Shown piece by piece: positions 28,813 through 37,477 of a DNA stretch of 64,000 nt. Position 1 is the stretch's first letter. Every line of letters starts with the position of its first letter. The notes below the pieces were generated by a model that did no database searches, was not told the origin of the DNA, and was given only the letters and a program-made list of their open reading frames with translations. Origin of the DNA: Ramlibacter tataouinensis (lineage in GTDB: Bacteria > Pseudomonadota > Gammaproteobacteria > Burkholderiales > Burkholderiaceae_C); NCBI RefSeq assembly GCF_027941915.1, contig NZ_CP116009.1:2666001-2730000 (forward strand), in the 5' to 3' direction. The translations under genes were made by a program, and so were the position numbers.

Positions 28813-30864
28813 CTACTCTTCCTTCGGCTTGAACTGCGCCGCCAGTTGCGCCTGCACGCTGGGCGGCACCGCCTCGTAGTGGCTGAAGGCCAGCGTGTAG
28901 CGGCCCTGGCCGCCGGTCAGCGAGTTGAGCCGCGACTGGTAGCTGGCCAGCTCCGACAGCGGCGCCAGCGCCTGCACCATGGACAGGCCGTCGGCGCCCG
29001 AATGGGTGCCGCTCACCTGGCCGCGGCGCGCGGCCAGGTCGCCGGTGATGTCGCCCAGGTTCGGCTCGGGCGCGCTGATCTCCATGCCGACGATCGGCTC
29101 CAGCACGCAGGGCCGGGCCGACTTGACCGCATCGACCAGCGCCTTGCGGCCGGCGGTGACGAAGGCGATCTCCTTGCTGTCCACGTTGTGGTGCTTGCCG
29201 TCGTACACGGTGACCTTCAGGTCCACCACCGGGTAGCCGGCCACCACCCCCTGCGCCATCGCCTGGCGCACGCCCTTTTCCACCGCCGGCATGAAGTTGC
29301 CGGGGATGGCGCCGCCCTTGACCTCGTCGACGAACTGGAAGCCGGTGCCGCGCGGCAGCGGCTCGATGCGCAGGAACACCTCGCCGAACTGGCCGGCGCC
29401 GCCGGTCTGCTTCTTGTGGCGGTGGTGGCCCTCGGCCGGCGCCGTCACCGTTTCACGGTAGGCGATGCGCGGCGGGCGCGTCTCGACCGGGCAGCCGTGC
29501 ACTTCCGTCAGCCGCTCCAGCAGGGTGCGCAGGTGCAGCTCGCCCAGGCCGTAGACCACGGTCTCGTGGGCGCCCGCCGGCTGCTCGACCCGCAGGCACG
29601 GGTCCTCGCTCACCAGCTTCTGCAGGATCTCGTGCAGGCGCTGTTCGTCGCCGCGCCGCTTCGGCTCGATCGCCAGCCCGTGCACCGGCACCGGGAACTG
29701 CAGCGGCTTCAGGTGGATGTGCGCGTCCTCGGCGGCGTCGTGCAGCACCGCGTCGAAGTGCATCTCCTCCACCTTGGCAATGGCGCACAGGTCGCCGGGG
29801 ACCGCCTGGGCCACCTCCGTCAGCCGGCTGCCCTGCAGCTGGAAGAGGTGGCCGACCTTGAAAGGGCGGCGGCCATCGCCCACGTAGAGCTGGCTGTCGC
29901 GCGTGATCGTGCCCTGGTGCACGCGCGCCACGCCCATCTTGCCGACGTAGGGGTCCTGCGTGATCTTGAAGACATGGGCCAACACGTGGCGCTCCGGGTC
30001 CACCGCCGCCTCGACCGGCCGTGCAGCCTCGTCTTCGCGCAGCAGGAACTCGGGCGGGTTGCCCTCGCTCGGGTCGGGCAGCAGGCGCTCGATCACGTCC
30101 AGCAGCTCGGCCACGCCGGCGCCGGTGCGCGCCGAGACGAAGCAGATCGGCACCAGGTGGCCTTCGCGCAGCGCCTGCTCGAGCGGCGCGTGCAGCTCGG
30201 CCGGATCGACGTCGCCCTCGTTCAGGTAGCGCTCGACGAAGGCGGCGTCCACTTCCACCACCTGCTCGACCAGCGCGCGATGGGCCTGCTCGACCGAGGA
30301 GAAGTCGGGGGCCGGCCTTTCGTCGCCGAGCTTCCAGAAGCAGTCCAGCACCGCCTGGCCCTCCTGCGCCGGCAGGTTGACCGGCAGGCATTCCTTGCCG
30401 AAGGCGGCCTGGATCTGCTCGACCAGCGGCTGCAGCCCGGCGCCCGGCGCGTCGATGCGGTTGACCACGATGAGGCGGTCGCGCCCGAGCTGGCGCGCCG
30501 CCTCCATCATGCGCACCGCCATCGGCTCGATGCCGGTGGCGGCGTTGATGACGATGGCCGCGCTCTCCACCGCCTGCAGCGCCGGCAGCGACTGGCCCAG
30601 GAAGTCGGGCGCGCCGGGCGTGTCGATCAGGTGGGTGGTGATGCCGCGGTGCTCGAGGTGCAGCACGCTGCTGTTGAGGGAGCGCAGCGCGCGCTTTTCC
30701 AGCGGGTCCCCGTCGGAGACCGTGCTGCCCTTTTCCACGCTGCCGGGCGCGCCGATCGCCCCGGCCTTCCACAGCAGGGCTTCGGCCAGGCTGGTCTTGC
30801 CGGCCGCGCTGGGGCCCACCAGGGCCACGGTGCGGCGGCTGGCAATGTCACGATGAGCGGGCAC
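28813..30864 (-). CDS. EF-G-like translational GTPase with degenerate G motifs
   Basis: A 683-residue elongation-factor-G-like protein with all five EF-G domains in order. G domain: the P-loop is GPSAAGKTSLAEALLW instead of AHIDAGKTT; G3 is DTPGAPDF; G4 is VNRID instead of NKxD. The switch I ERGITI motif is replaced by EKRALRSLNSSV. Domain IV holds the VETRPPRIAYRETVT and KKQTGGAGQFGEVFL stretches, and domain V follows. The start is GTG at 30864 with AGGAG nine bases upstream. It is a paralogue of FusA; such EF-G-like proteins are widespread but poorly characterised, and the altered motifs make canonical translocase activity doubtful. Confidence 0.9.
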   Translation of the reverse strand: MPAHRDIASRRTVALVGPSAAGKTSLAEALLWKAGAIGAPGSVEKGSTVSDGDPLEKRALRSLNSSVLHLEHRGITTHLIDTPGAPDFLGQSLPALQAVESAAIVINAATGIEPMAVRMMEAARQLGRDRLIVVNRIDAPGAGLQPLVEQIQAAFGKECLPVNLPAQEGQAVLDCFWKLGDERPAPDFSSVEQAHRALVEQVVEVDAAFVERYLNEGDVDPAELHAPLEQALREGHLVPICFVSARTGAGVAELLDVIERLLPDPSEGNPPEFLLREDEAARPVEAAVDPERHVLAHVFKITQDPYVGKMGVARVHQGTITRDSQLYVGDGRRPFKVGHLFQLQGSRLTEVAQAVPGDLCAIAKVEEMHFDAVLHDAAEDAHIHLKPLQFPVPVHGLAIEPKRRGDEQRLHEILQKLVSEDPCLRVEQPAGAHETVVYGLGELHLRTLLERLTEVHGCPVETRPPRIAYRETVTAPAEGHHRHKKQTGGAGQFGEVFLRIEPLPRGTGFQFVDEVKGGAIPGNFMPAVEKGVRQAMAQGVVAGYPVVDLKVTVYDGKHHNVDSKEIAFVTAGRKALVDAVKSARPCVLEPIVGMEISAPEPNLGDITGDLAARRGQVSGTHSGADGLSMVQALAPLSELASYQSRLNSLTGGQGRYTLAFSHYEAVPPSVQAQLAAQFKPKEE

Positions 30865-31028
30865 GGGGCACTCCTTTCGCAACGAAGGACGGCCCCGCGG
30901 GCGAGGCCGATCGCCTTCATTGTGGGTGCATTCGGTGGCCGATGGCAGCCCTGGCGGCAGCCGAGGCGCGGCCGTGCCGCCGCGCGGATGGGCTCGCCCC
31001 GGCGGGAGCCCGGCCGGGGCGGGAGCCG

Positions 31029-31373
31029 CTACACCGCGGCCGTGACCACCACCTCGATGCGCCACTCCTTCTTCACCAGCTGGCCCTGCACGGTGGCGCG
31101 CGGCGGCGCGTTGCCGGGCGCCACCCAGGCTTCCCAGACCTCGTTCATGCCGGCGAAGTCGGCCAGGTCGGGCAGGAAGATCTGGGCCATCAGGATCTTC
31201 GACTTGTCGCTGCCGGCGCGCGCCAGCAGCGCGTCGATGGCGGCCAGCACCTGGCGCGTCTGGCCGCGGATGTCCTGGGTGGCGTCGCCGGCCACCTGGC
31301 CGGCGAGGTAGGCGGTGCCGTTGTGCACGGCCATCTCGGACAGCCGGGTGCCCACGTCGAAGCGCTGGATCAA
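31029..31373 (-). CDS. RidA family protein
   Basis: A 114-residue YjgF/YER057c/UK114 trimeric protein. Family motifs are VHNGTAYLAGQVA, the QTRQVLAAIDALLARAGSD helix and the APGNAPPRATVQGQL segment with the conserved Arg. RidA proteins hydrolyse reactive enamine/imine intermediates from PLP enzymes, which fits its place next to metY. The start is TTG at 31373 with AAAGGAA 6 bases upstream, giving the usual MIQRFDVG opening. It lies about 95 bp downstream of metY on the same strand. Confidence 0.88.
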   Translation of the reverse strand: MIQRFDVGTRLSEMAVHNGTAYLAGQVAGDATQDIRGQTRQVLAAIDALLARAGSDKSKILMAQIFLPDLADFAGMNEVWEAWVAPGNAPPRATVQGQLVKKEWRIEVVVTAAV

Positions 31374-31468
31374 GTCGATTCCTTTCGTGCGGGCCCCGCA
31401 GGGCCCTGGACAAGCTGCGCCGTCACCCATGGCGGCGCCAGGCCGCCATTGTTGCAGCCGGCCCGCGC

Positions 31469-32755
31469 TCAGCGCGTGGCCGCCAGCGCCTGCGCCAGGT
31501 CGGCCTTGAGGTCGTCGATGTGCTCGATGCCGATCGACAGCCGCACGGTCTCTTCCGACACGCCGGCCTTCTTCAGCTCCTCGGGCGACAGCTGGCGGTG
31601 CGTGGTAGAGGCCGGGTGGGTGGCCAGCGAGCGCACGTCGCCGATGTTGACCAGCCGGGTGAACAGCTGGAGCGCATCGAGGAAGCGTGCACCGGCCTCG
31701 CGCCCGCCCTTGACGCCGAAGGTCAGGATGCCGGAGGCGCGCCCGCCCAGGTAGCGCTTGGCCAGCTCATGCTGCGGGTGCTGCGGCAGCCCGGCGTAGC
31801 TGACCCATTCGACGGCCTGGTGCTGTTGCAGGAACTGCGCGACGGCCAGCGCGTTGTCGCAGATGCGGTCCATGCGCAGCGCCAGCGTCTCGATGCCCTG
31901 CAGCACCAGCCAGGCGTTGAACGGCGAGATCGCCGCGCCCATGTTGCGCAGCGGCACCACGCGCGCGCGGGCAATGTAGGCGGCCGCGCCCAGCGCCTCG
32001 GTGTACACGACGCCGTGGTAGCTCACGTCAGGCTCGTTCAGGCGGCGAAAGCGCGCCGCATGCTGCGCCCAGGGGAACTTGCCGCTGTCGACGATGGCGC
32101 CGCCGATGCTGTTGCCGTGGCCGTTGAGGTACTTGGTCAGGGCGTGCACCACGATGTCGGCGCCGTGCTCGAACGGGCGCAGCAGGTAGGGGCTGGGCAC
32201 GGTGTTGTCCACGATCAGCGGCACGCCATGGTCGTGCGCCACCCGGGCCAGGGCGGCGATGTCGGTCACGTTGCCCAGCGGGTTGCCGATCGACTCGCAG
32301 AACACGGCCTTGGTGCGATCGTCGATCAGCGCGGCGAACGACTCGGGCCGGGCCGGGTCGGCGAAGCGCACCTCGATGCCCTGCTGCGGGAAGGTGTGGG
32401 CGAACAGGTTGTAGGTGCCGCCGTACAGCGTGCTGGCCGAGACGATGTTGTCGCCGGCCTCGGCGATGGTCTGGATCGACGCCGTGATGGCCGCCATGCC
32501 CGACGCCACGGCCAGCGCGCCGATGCCGCCTTCCAGCGCCGCCAGCCGCTGCTCCAGCACCGACTGGGTCGGGTTCATGATGCGCGTGTAGATGTTGCCC
32601 TCGACCTTCAGGTCGAACAGGTCGGCGCCGTGCTGGGCGCTGTCGAAGGCATAGGCCACCGTCTGGTACAGCGGCGGCACCACGGCGCGCGTGGTCGGGT
32701 CGGGCGAATAGCCGGCGTGCACCGATCGCGTCTCGAATTTCCAGTTCTGGCTCAT
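31469..32755 (-). CDS. metY: O-acetylhomoserine sulfhydrylase
   Basis: A 428-residue PLP enzyme of the Cys/Met-metabolism family that forms homocysteine from O-acetylhomoserine and sulfide. It has the TRSVHAGYSPDPTTRAVVPP start, YTRIMNPTQSVLEQRLAALE, the VASGMAAITASI PLP-phosphate loop and the Schiff-base Lys in VHALTKYLNGHGNSIGG. The length of about 430 residues separates it from MetB/MetC (about 390). The ATG at 32755 has AGGAGA upstream. A GC-rich hairpin lies in the leader. No metX is present in the window. Confidence 0.95.
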   Translation of the reverse strand: MSQNWKFETRSVHAGYSPDPTTRAVVPPLYQTVAYAFDSAQHGADLFDLKVEGNIYTRIMNPTQSVLEQRLAALEGGIGALAVASGMAAITASIQTIAEAGDNIVSASTLYGGTYNLFAHTFPQQGIEVRFADPARPESFAALIDDRTKAVFCESIGNPLGNVTDIAALARVAHDHGVPLIVDNTVPSPYLLRPFEHGADIVVHALTKYLNGHGNSIGGAIVDSGKFPWAQHAARFRRLNEPDVSYHGVVYTEALGAAAYIARARVVPLRNMGAAISPFNAWLVLQGIETLALRMDRICDNALAVAQFLQQHQAVEWVSYAGLPQHPQHELAKRYLGGRASGILTFGVKGGREAGARFLDALQLFTRLVNIGDVRSLATHPASTTHRQLSPEELKKAGVSEETVRLSIGIEHIDDLKADLAQALAATR

Positions 32756-32779
32756 AAGGGTCTCCTCGTGCGGCATGGC

Positions 32780-32800
32780 GCCCGCCGCGAGCCGGCGGGC
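32780..32800 (-). promoter_or_regulatory. Hairpin in the metY leader
   Basis: A perfect 8-bp stem GCCCGCCG / CGGCGGGC with a 5-base loop lies 25 bp upstream of the metY ATG, just before the ribosome-binding site. On the coding strand it is preceded, not followed, by a run of five T, so it is not a standard terminator. It could influence metY translation. I looked for SAM-II or SAH riboswitch features in the 32756-32990 leader and could not identify one from sequence alone. Confidence 0.35.
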
Positions 32801-32992
32801 AAAAAGGGCGTAGCTTGCCTGCGAAATGGGACGCGGCAAGGAACGAGTTCTCATGAGCTTATGGCGGGCCGGCGCGTTGATGCAGCTCAATCCGCGGTGC
32901 GAGGGGCGCTGTCGTCAATAACGTCCTACAGACGCCAGGGGGCCGCGCGGAACACCATCGCGCCCCTGTAGTACCACCGCTTGCATCGACAC

Positions 32993-33403
32993 GTGACTTC
33001 CGCCAGTGCCTTTGCTCCCGAGCGAGCCCGCGAAACCTCCTTCAACGGCACCCTCTCCCTTGCGCGGCCGGCCCGACCGGCGGTGCGGCCCTTGCAGCCG
33101 CACCGCCGCCGGGCCCTGCGTTACCACTTCCACCTCGCCCAGCGGGCAGACCGCTCGCCGGTGCGGGCCGTCGATTTCGACGACCCCGCCGTGTTCGACG
33201 CCTGCTGCCGCGTGCTGGTGCGGTGCGCGGTGATCGGCCGGGTGGAGGTGCCGCCCGCCGGCGCGGCCGCCGGCAGCCTGAGCTTCCGCTCCGAGTTGCC
33301 GCTGCGCCGCGTGTTCGAACAGCTCGAGCCCACCGTGCAGGCCTGCAACCGCGCGCTGCGCGACACACCCTGGCAGTTCCTGCTGCAGGCGGGCGATCCC
33401 TGA
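32993..33403 (+). CDS. Hypothetical protein
   Basis: A 136-residue open frame in the interval between metY and the Crp/Fnr gene. The first 40 residues are rich in Arg/Pro/Ala and look unstructured. The rest appears as a folded domain, with YHFHLAQRADRSPVRAVDFD, VFDACCRVLVRCAVIGRVEV and LEPTVQACNRALRDTPWQFL. I do not recognise it. Start is uncertain: GTG at 32993 or TTG at 32981, with no good ribosome-binding site. The third-position GC bias is consistent with a coding region. Alternatively, translation could begin further inside near residue 40. Confidence 0.5.
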   Translation: MTSASAFAPERARETSFNGTLSLARPARPAVRPLQPHRRRALRYHFHLAQRADRSPVRAVDFDDPAVFDACCRVLVRCAVIGRVEVPPAGAAAGSLSFRSELPLRRVFEQLEPTVQACNRALRDTPWQFLLQAGDP

Positions 33404-33478
33404 ATCCGGTCGTTTCCCCCGCGAAGGTGGCGGATCCGGCGCAGCGCGCCTGCAGCGCTTCGATTCCCCTGGATGCGG

Positions 33479-34201
33479 TCAGGCGGCGTCGGCCGCCCGC
33501 AAGGCGGCCACGTCGGGCACCACGATGCGCCGGCCGGCCACGGTCAGCAGGCCGCTCGCCTGCAGCTCGCGCAGCAGGCGCGAGAAATGCTCGGGCGAGA
33601 CGTGCAGGCGCGCGGCGATCGAGGCCTTGCTGGCCGGCAGCACGACGCCGTCGGGCCCGCCGCCGGCCTCGGCCACCCGGGCCAGGAAGTCGATCACCCG
33701 CTGGCGGCCGCCGCCGCGGGCCTGGCGGCCCTGTTCCTGCACCAGGCTTTCGATGCGCGCGCTCAGCGCCGCGATGATGCGGCGCGCGAACACCGGGCTG
33801 CGGTCGATCTCCTCGAACACCGCTTCGCGGGGCAGGTGCAGCAGCAGCGCGTCGCCGGCGGCGACCGCATCGACCACCGCCGGGCGCTCGAGGAACATCA
33901 CGGCTTCGCCGAAGCTGCGGCCGGCCGAGGCCACGCCGGTCAGGCGCTCCCGGCCGTGGCCGTCGCGCGCCAGCAGCCGCACTTCGCCGAACACCACCAG
34001 GTACATGCCGGTGGGCTGGTCGCCGATGCGGAACAGCGCCTGGCCGCGCTGCAAGGCCAGGCGCCGGGTGCGCGCCGCCAGCCGGTCGAGGCTGGCCCGG
34101 TCCATGCCCTTGAGCAGGGGCAAGGCGGCGAGCAGGGCGCGTTCCCGGGCCGGCGCCAGGCCGGCGCCGTCGCTGCGGGATCGGGGGTCGGATGCGGACA
34201 C
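33479..34201 (-). CDS. Crp/Fnr family regulator without Fe-S cysteines (DNR-like)
   Basis: A 240-residue regulator. A cyclic-nucleotide-type beta-roll (about residues 30-145: RRLALQRGQALFRIGDQPTG, MYLVVFGEVRLLARD, SFGEAVMFLERP) and dimerisation helix lead into a C-terminal winged helix (SKASIAARLHVSPEHFSRLL). There are no cysteines at all, so oxygen sensing through an Fnr-type [4Fe-4S] cluster is excluded. DNR-type members of this superfamily respond to NO through heme. The start codon is GTG at 34201. It is followed upstream by a gene resembling those labelled DnrO, on the same strand with a 98-bp gap, suggesting a redox or nitrogen-oxide link. Confidence 0.85.
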   Translation of the reverse strand: MSASDPRSRSDGAGLAPARERALLAALPLLKGMDRASLDRLAARTRRLALQRGQALFRIGDQPTGMYLVVFGEVRLLARDGHGRERLTGVASAGRSFGEAVMFLERPAVVDAVAAGDALLLHLPREAVFEEIDRSPVFARRIIAALSARIESLVQEQGRQARGGGRQRVIDFLARVAEAGGGPDGVVLPASKASIAARLHVSPEHFSRLLRELQASGLLTVAGRRIVVPDVAALRAADAA

Positions 34202-34299
34202 GGCTGCCAGGCCGGCACGGCCCTGCCGCGCCGGCCCACCGGGTGTACCTGCTGCGCCCCCGGCGCGCCTTGAGCTGGCGCAAGCCGGCGCGCGCGGGA

Positions 34300-34803
34300 T
34301 CAGGCGCGCAGCTTCTTCCAGCCCGGGTGGTCGAAGGTGCGGCCGTATTCGTTCAGCGCGTTCAGCAGCTTGACGGCACCGTCGCGCGGCCTGGCCTTGG
34401 ACTTGCCCGCCATCGCCTCGTTGGCTTCGCCGATCTGGCCGATGATCAGGTGCAGCGCCGCGTCGGCGTCCGGCGGCAGCTTGCAGTTGGCCACGATGTA
34501 GGCGACCTGCTGCTCGGCCTTGGCGGCGATCGCCTGGTACTGCTCGGGCGCCAGCTTGTTGTCGTGGATGGCGCCCAGCTGCGGCTCCAGCGCGTGGCGG
34601 ATCTCGGTCATGCCCTGGCGCAGGGCCGCGTCGGTGGCCCAGCGCTTGCCGGCCGGCAGCGGCTTGTCGGCCGCGCTGGCATGGCCGTGGTCATGCGCTT
34701 CGCCGGCCGCCAGGGCCGGGGTGGCGGCCACGTTCAGGGCGGTGAAGCCGGCGGCGGCCAGCGTGATGGCCAGCAGGCGGGCGGTGGCGGGGATCGATGT
34801 CAT
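34300..34803 (-). CDS. Secreted helical protein, DnrO-like
   Basis: A 167-residue exported protein. The signal peptide ends around TPALAAGEA, followed by a His-rich stretch (EAHDHGHA). The mature domain has GKRWATDAALRQGMTEIRHALEPQ, QVAYIVANCKLPPDADAALH and LLNALNEYGRTFDHPGW, suggesting a four-helix bundle with one Cys and several His. It resembles cytochrome c'-like or metal-binding bundles but lacks a CxxCH heme site. Similar proteins in related genera are annotated DnrO. Function unknown; proximity to the Crp/Fnr regulator and the cytochrome module suggests a redox or metal role. Confidence 0.7.
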   Translation of the reverse strand: MTSIPATARLLAITLAAAGFTALNVAATPALAAGEAHDHGHASAADKPLPAGKRWATDAALRQGMTEIRHALEPQLGAIHDNKLAPEQYQAIAAKAEQQVAYIVANCKLPPDADAALHLIIGQIGEANEAMAGKSKARPRDGAVKLLNALNEYGRTFDHPGWKKLRA

Positions 34804-34955
34804 GGGGTGTCCTTTCGGTCGGTTGCGGGAAGGACGATGGCCTTCCTCGCCCCGATGGAGCGTCCCGTGCGGCCACGGATTCCGGCGCGCTGGCGCGGTC
34901 TTGATATCTGCTAAGAAATGGCCGCGCGGTGCAGGTCGCCGGGCGCTTGCCGCGC

Positions 34956-36356
34956 TCAGGCCGCCGGCAGCAGCAGCACCGCCCGCAGGCCGCCCGCGGC
35001 GCCGCGCTGCAGCTCCAGCGTGCCGCCGTACAGGCCGACCAGGTCCTGCACGATGGCCAGCCCGAGGCCGCTGCCCGGCACGGTTTCGTCCAGCCGCACG
35101 CCGCGGCGCGAGGCCTGCGCGCGAGCGGCGTCGTCGATGCCGGGGCCGTCGTCTTCCACTTCGATGCGCACCTGCGGGCGCTGCGTGCCGGCGGTGACCG
35201 CCTGCGCGCGGACGTCCACCGCGCTGCGCGCCCACTTGCAGGCGTTGTCCAGCAGGTTGCCCAGGATCTCGTGCAAATCCTGCTCTTCGCCCTGGAAGGC
35301 CAGCGCGCCGTCGATGGCCGCGGACTCGATGCGCAGGCCGCGATCGGCATGCACGCGCGCCATCGCCCGCACCAGTCCTTGCGCCACGGGCGCCACCGGC
35401 GTGGACTGGCCCCCCGGGCGCGCCAGGGCCGCGGAACGGGCCCGCGCCAGGTGCCAGTCGACGTGCCGCGCCGCGCGATCGACCTGCTCGTGCACCAGCC
35501 GGCCCAGCTGCGGCAGCTCGCCGCTGGCCACGGTGCCGGCCGCCAGCCGCTCGGCCGCCTGCCGCAGCACCGCCAGCGGCGTCTTCACCGCATGCGCCAG
35601 GTTGCCGGCGTGCTTGCGCGCCTGCTCCACCATGGCGGCGTTCTGCTCCAGCACGCCGTTGAAGTCGTCGACCAGCGGCTGCACCTCGGCCGGAAAGCGG
35701 CCCAGCAGCCGCTGCGCGCGCTGGCCGCGCACCGCCTCCAGCGCCTCGCGCAGCGCGCGCAGCGGCGCCAGCCCCACCAGCACCTGGACCCACGAGGCCG
35801 CCAGCAGCAGCGCGAACAGCACCAGCAGCGACAGCGCCAGCTGGCCGCGAAAGCGCTGCACCGCCTGGTCCAGCGGCGCGGTGTCGGCCGCCACCGCCAG
35901 CCGCCAGCTGGCCTGCGGCTGGCGCGGGTCGTGCACGCTGCGCTCGACCACCAGCACCGGCCGGCCGAGCGGCCCGAGCGCCTCGTGCACGTGCACGGCA
36001 CCGCCGGGCACGCGGTCGTCCGGCAGCACCAGCGCCTGGTCCCACAGCGAGCGCGAGCGCAGCGCGCCGCTGCGGGCGGGCCCGTCGACCTGCCAGTACA
36101 GGCCGGAGTAGGGCCGGTCCCAGCGCGGGTCGCTCAGCCCGGCGCTGTCCACCAGCGGCTGCGCCGCCGGGTCGAAATCCAGCCGCGCCGTCAGCTGGTC
36201 GAGCTGGCCCTGCAGGCCGTCGCGGAACTGCTGCAGCGCATGTTCGCGAAACAGCGCCGACAGCCCCCAGCCGGCCACCAGCAGCGCCAGCGCCAGCACC
36301 ACCGCGGTGGCGGCCAGCAGCCGCCGGCGCAGCGACGGCGCGGCGGCGGGCTTCAT
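34956..36356 (-). CDS. Membrane sensor histidine kinase (PhoQ/QseC-like)
   Basis: A 466-residue classical sensor kinase. TM1 (about residues 13-33) and TM2 (about residues 175-195) flank a periplasmic domain of about 140 residues. A HAMP-like linker precedes the phosphoacceptor His255 in NLAHAVKTPLAVL, a PhoQ-type H-box. The ATPase domain has LLDNACKWA, EDDGPGI and GSGLGLAIV. Its ATG overlaps the stop of the response regulator (ATGA), so the pair is coupled. The PepSY gene is upstream in the same operon, and the operon diverges from the SHP/diheme/b561 genes, suggesting that this system regulates them. Confidence 0.93.
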   Translation of the reverse strand: MKPAAAPSLRRRLLAATAVVLALALLVAGWGLSALFREHALQQFRDGLQGQLDQLTARLDFDPAAQPLVDSAGLSDPRWDRPYSGLYWQVDGPARSGALRSRSLWDQALVLPDDRVPGGAVHVHEALGPLGRPVLVVERSVHDPRQPQASWRLAVAADTAPLDQAVQRFRGQLALSLLVLFALLLAASWVQVLVGLAPLRALREALEAVRGQRAQRLLGRFPAEVQPLVDDFNGVLEQNAAMVEQARKHAGNLAHAVKTPLAVLRQAAERLAAGTVASGELPQLGRLVHEQVDRAARHVDWHLARARSAALARPGGQSTPVAPVAQGLVRAMARVHADRGLRIESAAIDGALAFQGEEQDLHEILGNLLDNACKWARSAVDVRAQAVTAGTQRPQVRIEVEDDGPGIDDAARAQASRRGVRLDETVPGSGLGLAIVQDLVGLYGGTLELQRGAAGGLRAVLLLPAA

Positions 36357-37015
36357 GCGCCGGGCACCAGCCGGTAGCCCATGCCGCGCACGGTTTCGAT
36401 CATGCCGGGCGGCAGCTTCTTGCGCAGGCGGCCGACGAACACCTCGATGGTGTTGGAGTCGCGCTCGAAGTCCTGCGCGTACAGGTGCTCGGTGAGTTCG
36501 GTGCGCGACACCACGCGGCCGGGCCGGTGCATCAGGTAGGCCAGCAGCTTGAACTCGTGGCTGGTCAGCGGGACCGGCACGCCGTCGCAGGTCACGCGGC
36601 CGCTGCGGGTGTCGAGCGCGACGGGGCCGCAGGTCAGCACCGCCGAGGCGAGGCCCTGGGCGCGCCGGATCAGGGCCCGCAGCCGCGCCAGCAGTTCTTC
36701 CATGTGGAAGGGCTTGGCCAGGTAGTCGTCGGCGCCGGCGTCGATGCCGGCCACCTTCTCGTGCCAGAGGTCGCGCGCGGTGAGGATCAGCACCGGCGTG
36801 GCCAGCCCGCCGGCGCGCCAGCGGCGCAGCACGCTCAGCCCGTCCAGCACCGGCAGCCCCAGGTCCAGCACGATGGCGTCATGGGGCTCGACCGCGCCGA
36901 GGTGCAGCGCGTCCTGCCCGTTGTCGGCGACGTCGACCGCGTAGCCGGCTTCGGCCAGCGCCTGCGCCAGCTGGCGGCGCAGCGCCGGCTCGTCCTCCAC
37001 CAGCAGCACCCGCAT
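36353..37015 (-). CDS. OmpR/QseB-type response regulator
   Basis: A 220-residue regulator. The receiver has VLLVEDEPALRRQL, phosphoacceptor Asp51 in IVLDLGLPVLDG, LILTARD and DYLAKPFHMEELLARL. The DNA-binding Trans_reg_C domain contains LTSHEFKLLAYLMHRPGRVV and SNTIEVFVGRLRKKL. It is most like the QseB/PmrA group. Start and stop overlap the PepSY gene (TCAT at 37013-37017 region) and the kinase gene, giving a tightly coupled PepSY-RR-HK operon. Confidence 0.94.
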   Translation of the reverse strand: MRVLLVEDEPALRRQLAQALAEAGYAVDVADNGQDALHLGAVEPHDAIVLDLGLPVLDGLSVLRRWRAGGLATPVLILTARDLWHEKVAGIDAGADDYLAKPFHMEELLARLRALIRRAQGLASAVLTCGPVALDTRSGRVTCDGVPVPLTSHEFKLLAYLMHRPGRVVSRTELTEHLYAQDFERDSNTIEVFVGRLRKKLPPGMIETVRGMGYRLVPGA

Positions 37016-37341
37016 CAGCGCTGCCTCTCGCGGCGCCGCAGCACCTCGCCGGTGCGGCCGTCGACGTCCAGCTTGACCAGCGCGCCGCCGGGCTGCAGCA
37101 GCTTGAGCTCGTAGACCCAGCGCTCGCCGTCGCGCTCCAGCTCCACCGCCATCACCTGGCCGGGATGGGTCTGCGCCACCTGCTGCAGCACGCGGTCGAG
37201 CGGCAGGACGTCGCCGGCCTGCAGCGCGGCCCGCGCCTGCTCGTGGTCCCGGTGGCGGTCGGCCCGGGCGGCGGGTGCTCCGGACGCCAGCGCCAGCGCC
37301 GCGAGCAGCGGCAGGAGGCGGGCGAGGGGACGGATGCGCAT
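37015..37341 (-). CDS. Periplasmic PepSY domain protein
   Basis: A 108-residue exported protein. The signal peptide (RPLARLLPLLAALALASG, cleavage near ARA) precedes one PepSY domain (LPLDRVLQQVAQTHPGQVMAVELERD, then YELKLLQPGGALVKLDVDGRTGEVL). PepSY proteins are often periplasmic accessory inputs of two-component systems. It is the first gene of the PepSY-RR-HK operon, transcribed away from the SHP cytochrome gene; the intervening 136 bp must contain both promoters. Confidence 0.9.
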   Translation of the reverse strand: MRIRPLARLLPLLAALALASGAPAARADRHRDHEQARAALQAGDVLPLDRVLQQVAQTHPGQVMAVELERDGERWVYELKLLQPGGALVKLDVDGRTGEVLRRRERQR

Positions 37342-37477
37342 CGGGGCTCCGAAGGGCGGGTGGGCGTGCGCCGCATTGTGTCGCGGTCCGGCTGAACGCC
37401 ACATGAACGCCGCCTTCATCGCGGGTACAGCCGCCGGCTCGCAGCATGGCGGCGCCATTCGATGAAAGGAAGCTTCC

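Noticed and set aside
32801-32890. Upstream in-frame extension of metY or a leader peptide
   Set aside because: The extension is basic and has no family counterpart; a good ribosome-binding site precedes the ATG at 32755. A regulatory leader peptide cannot be supported, since no run of Met or Cys codons is present.
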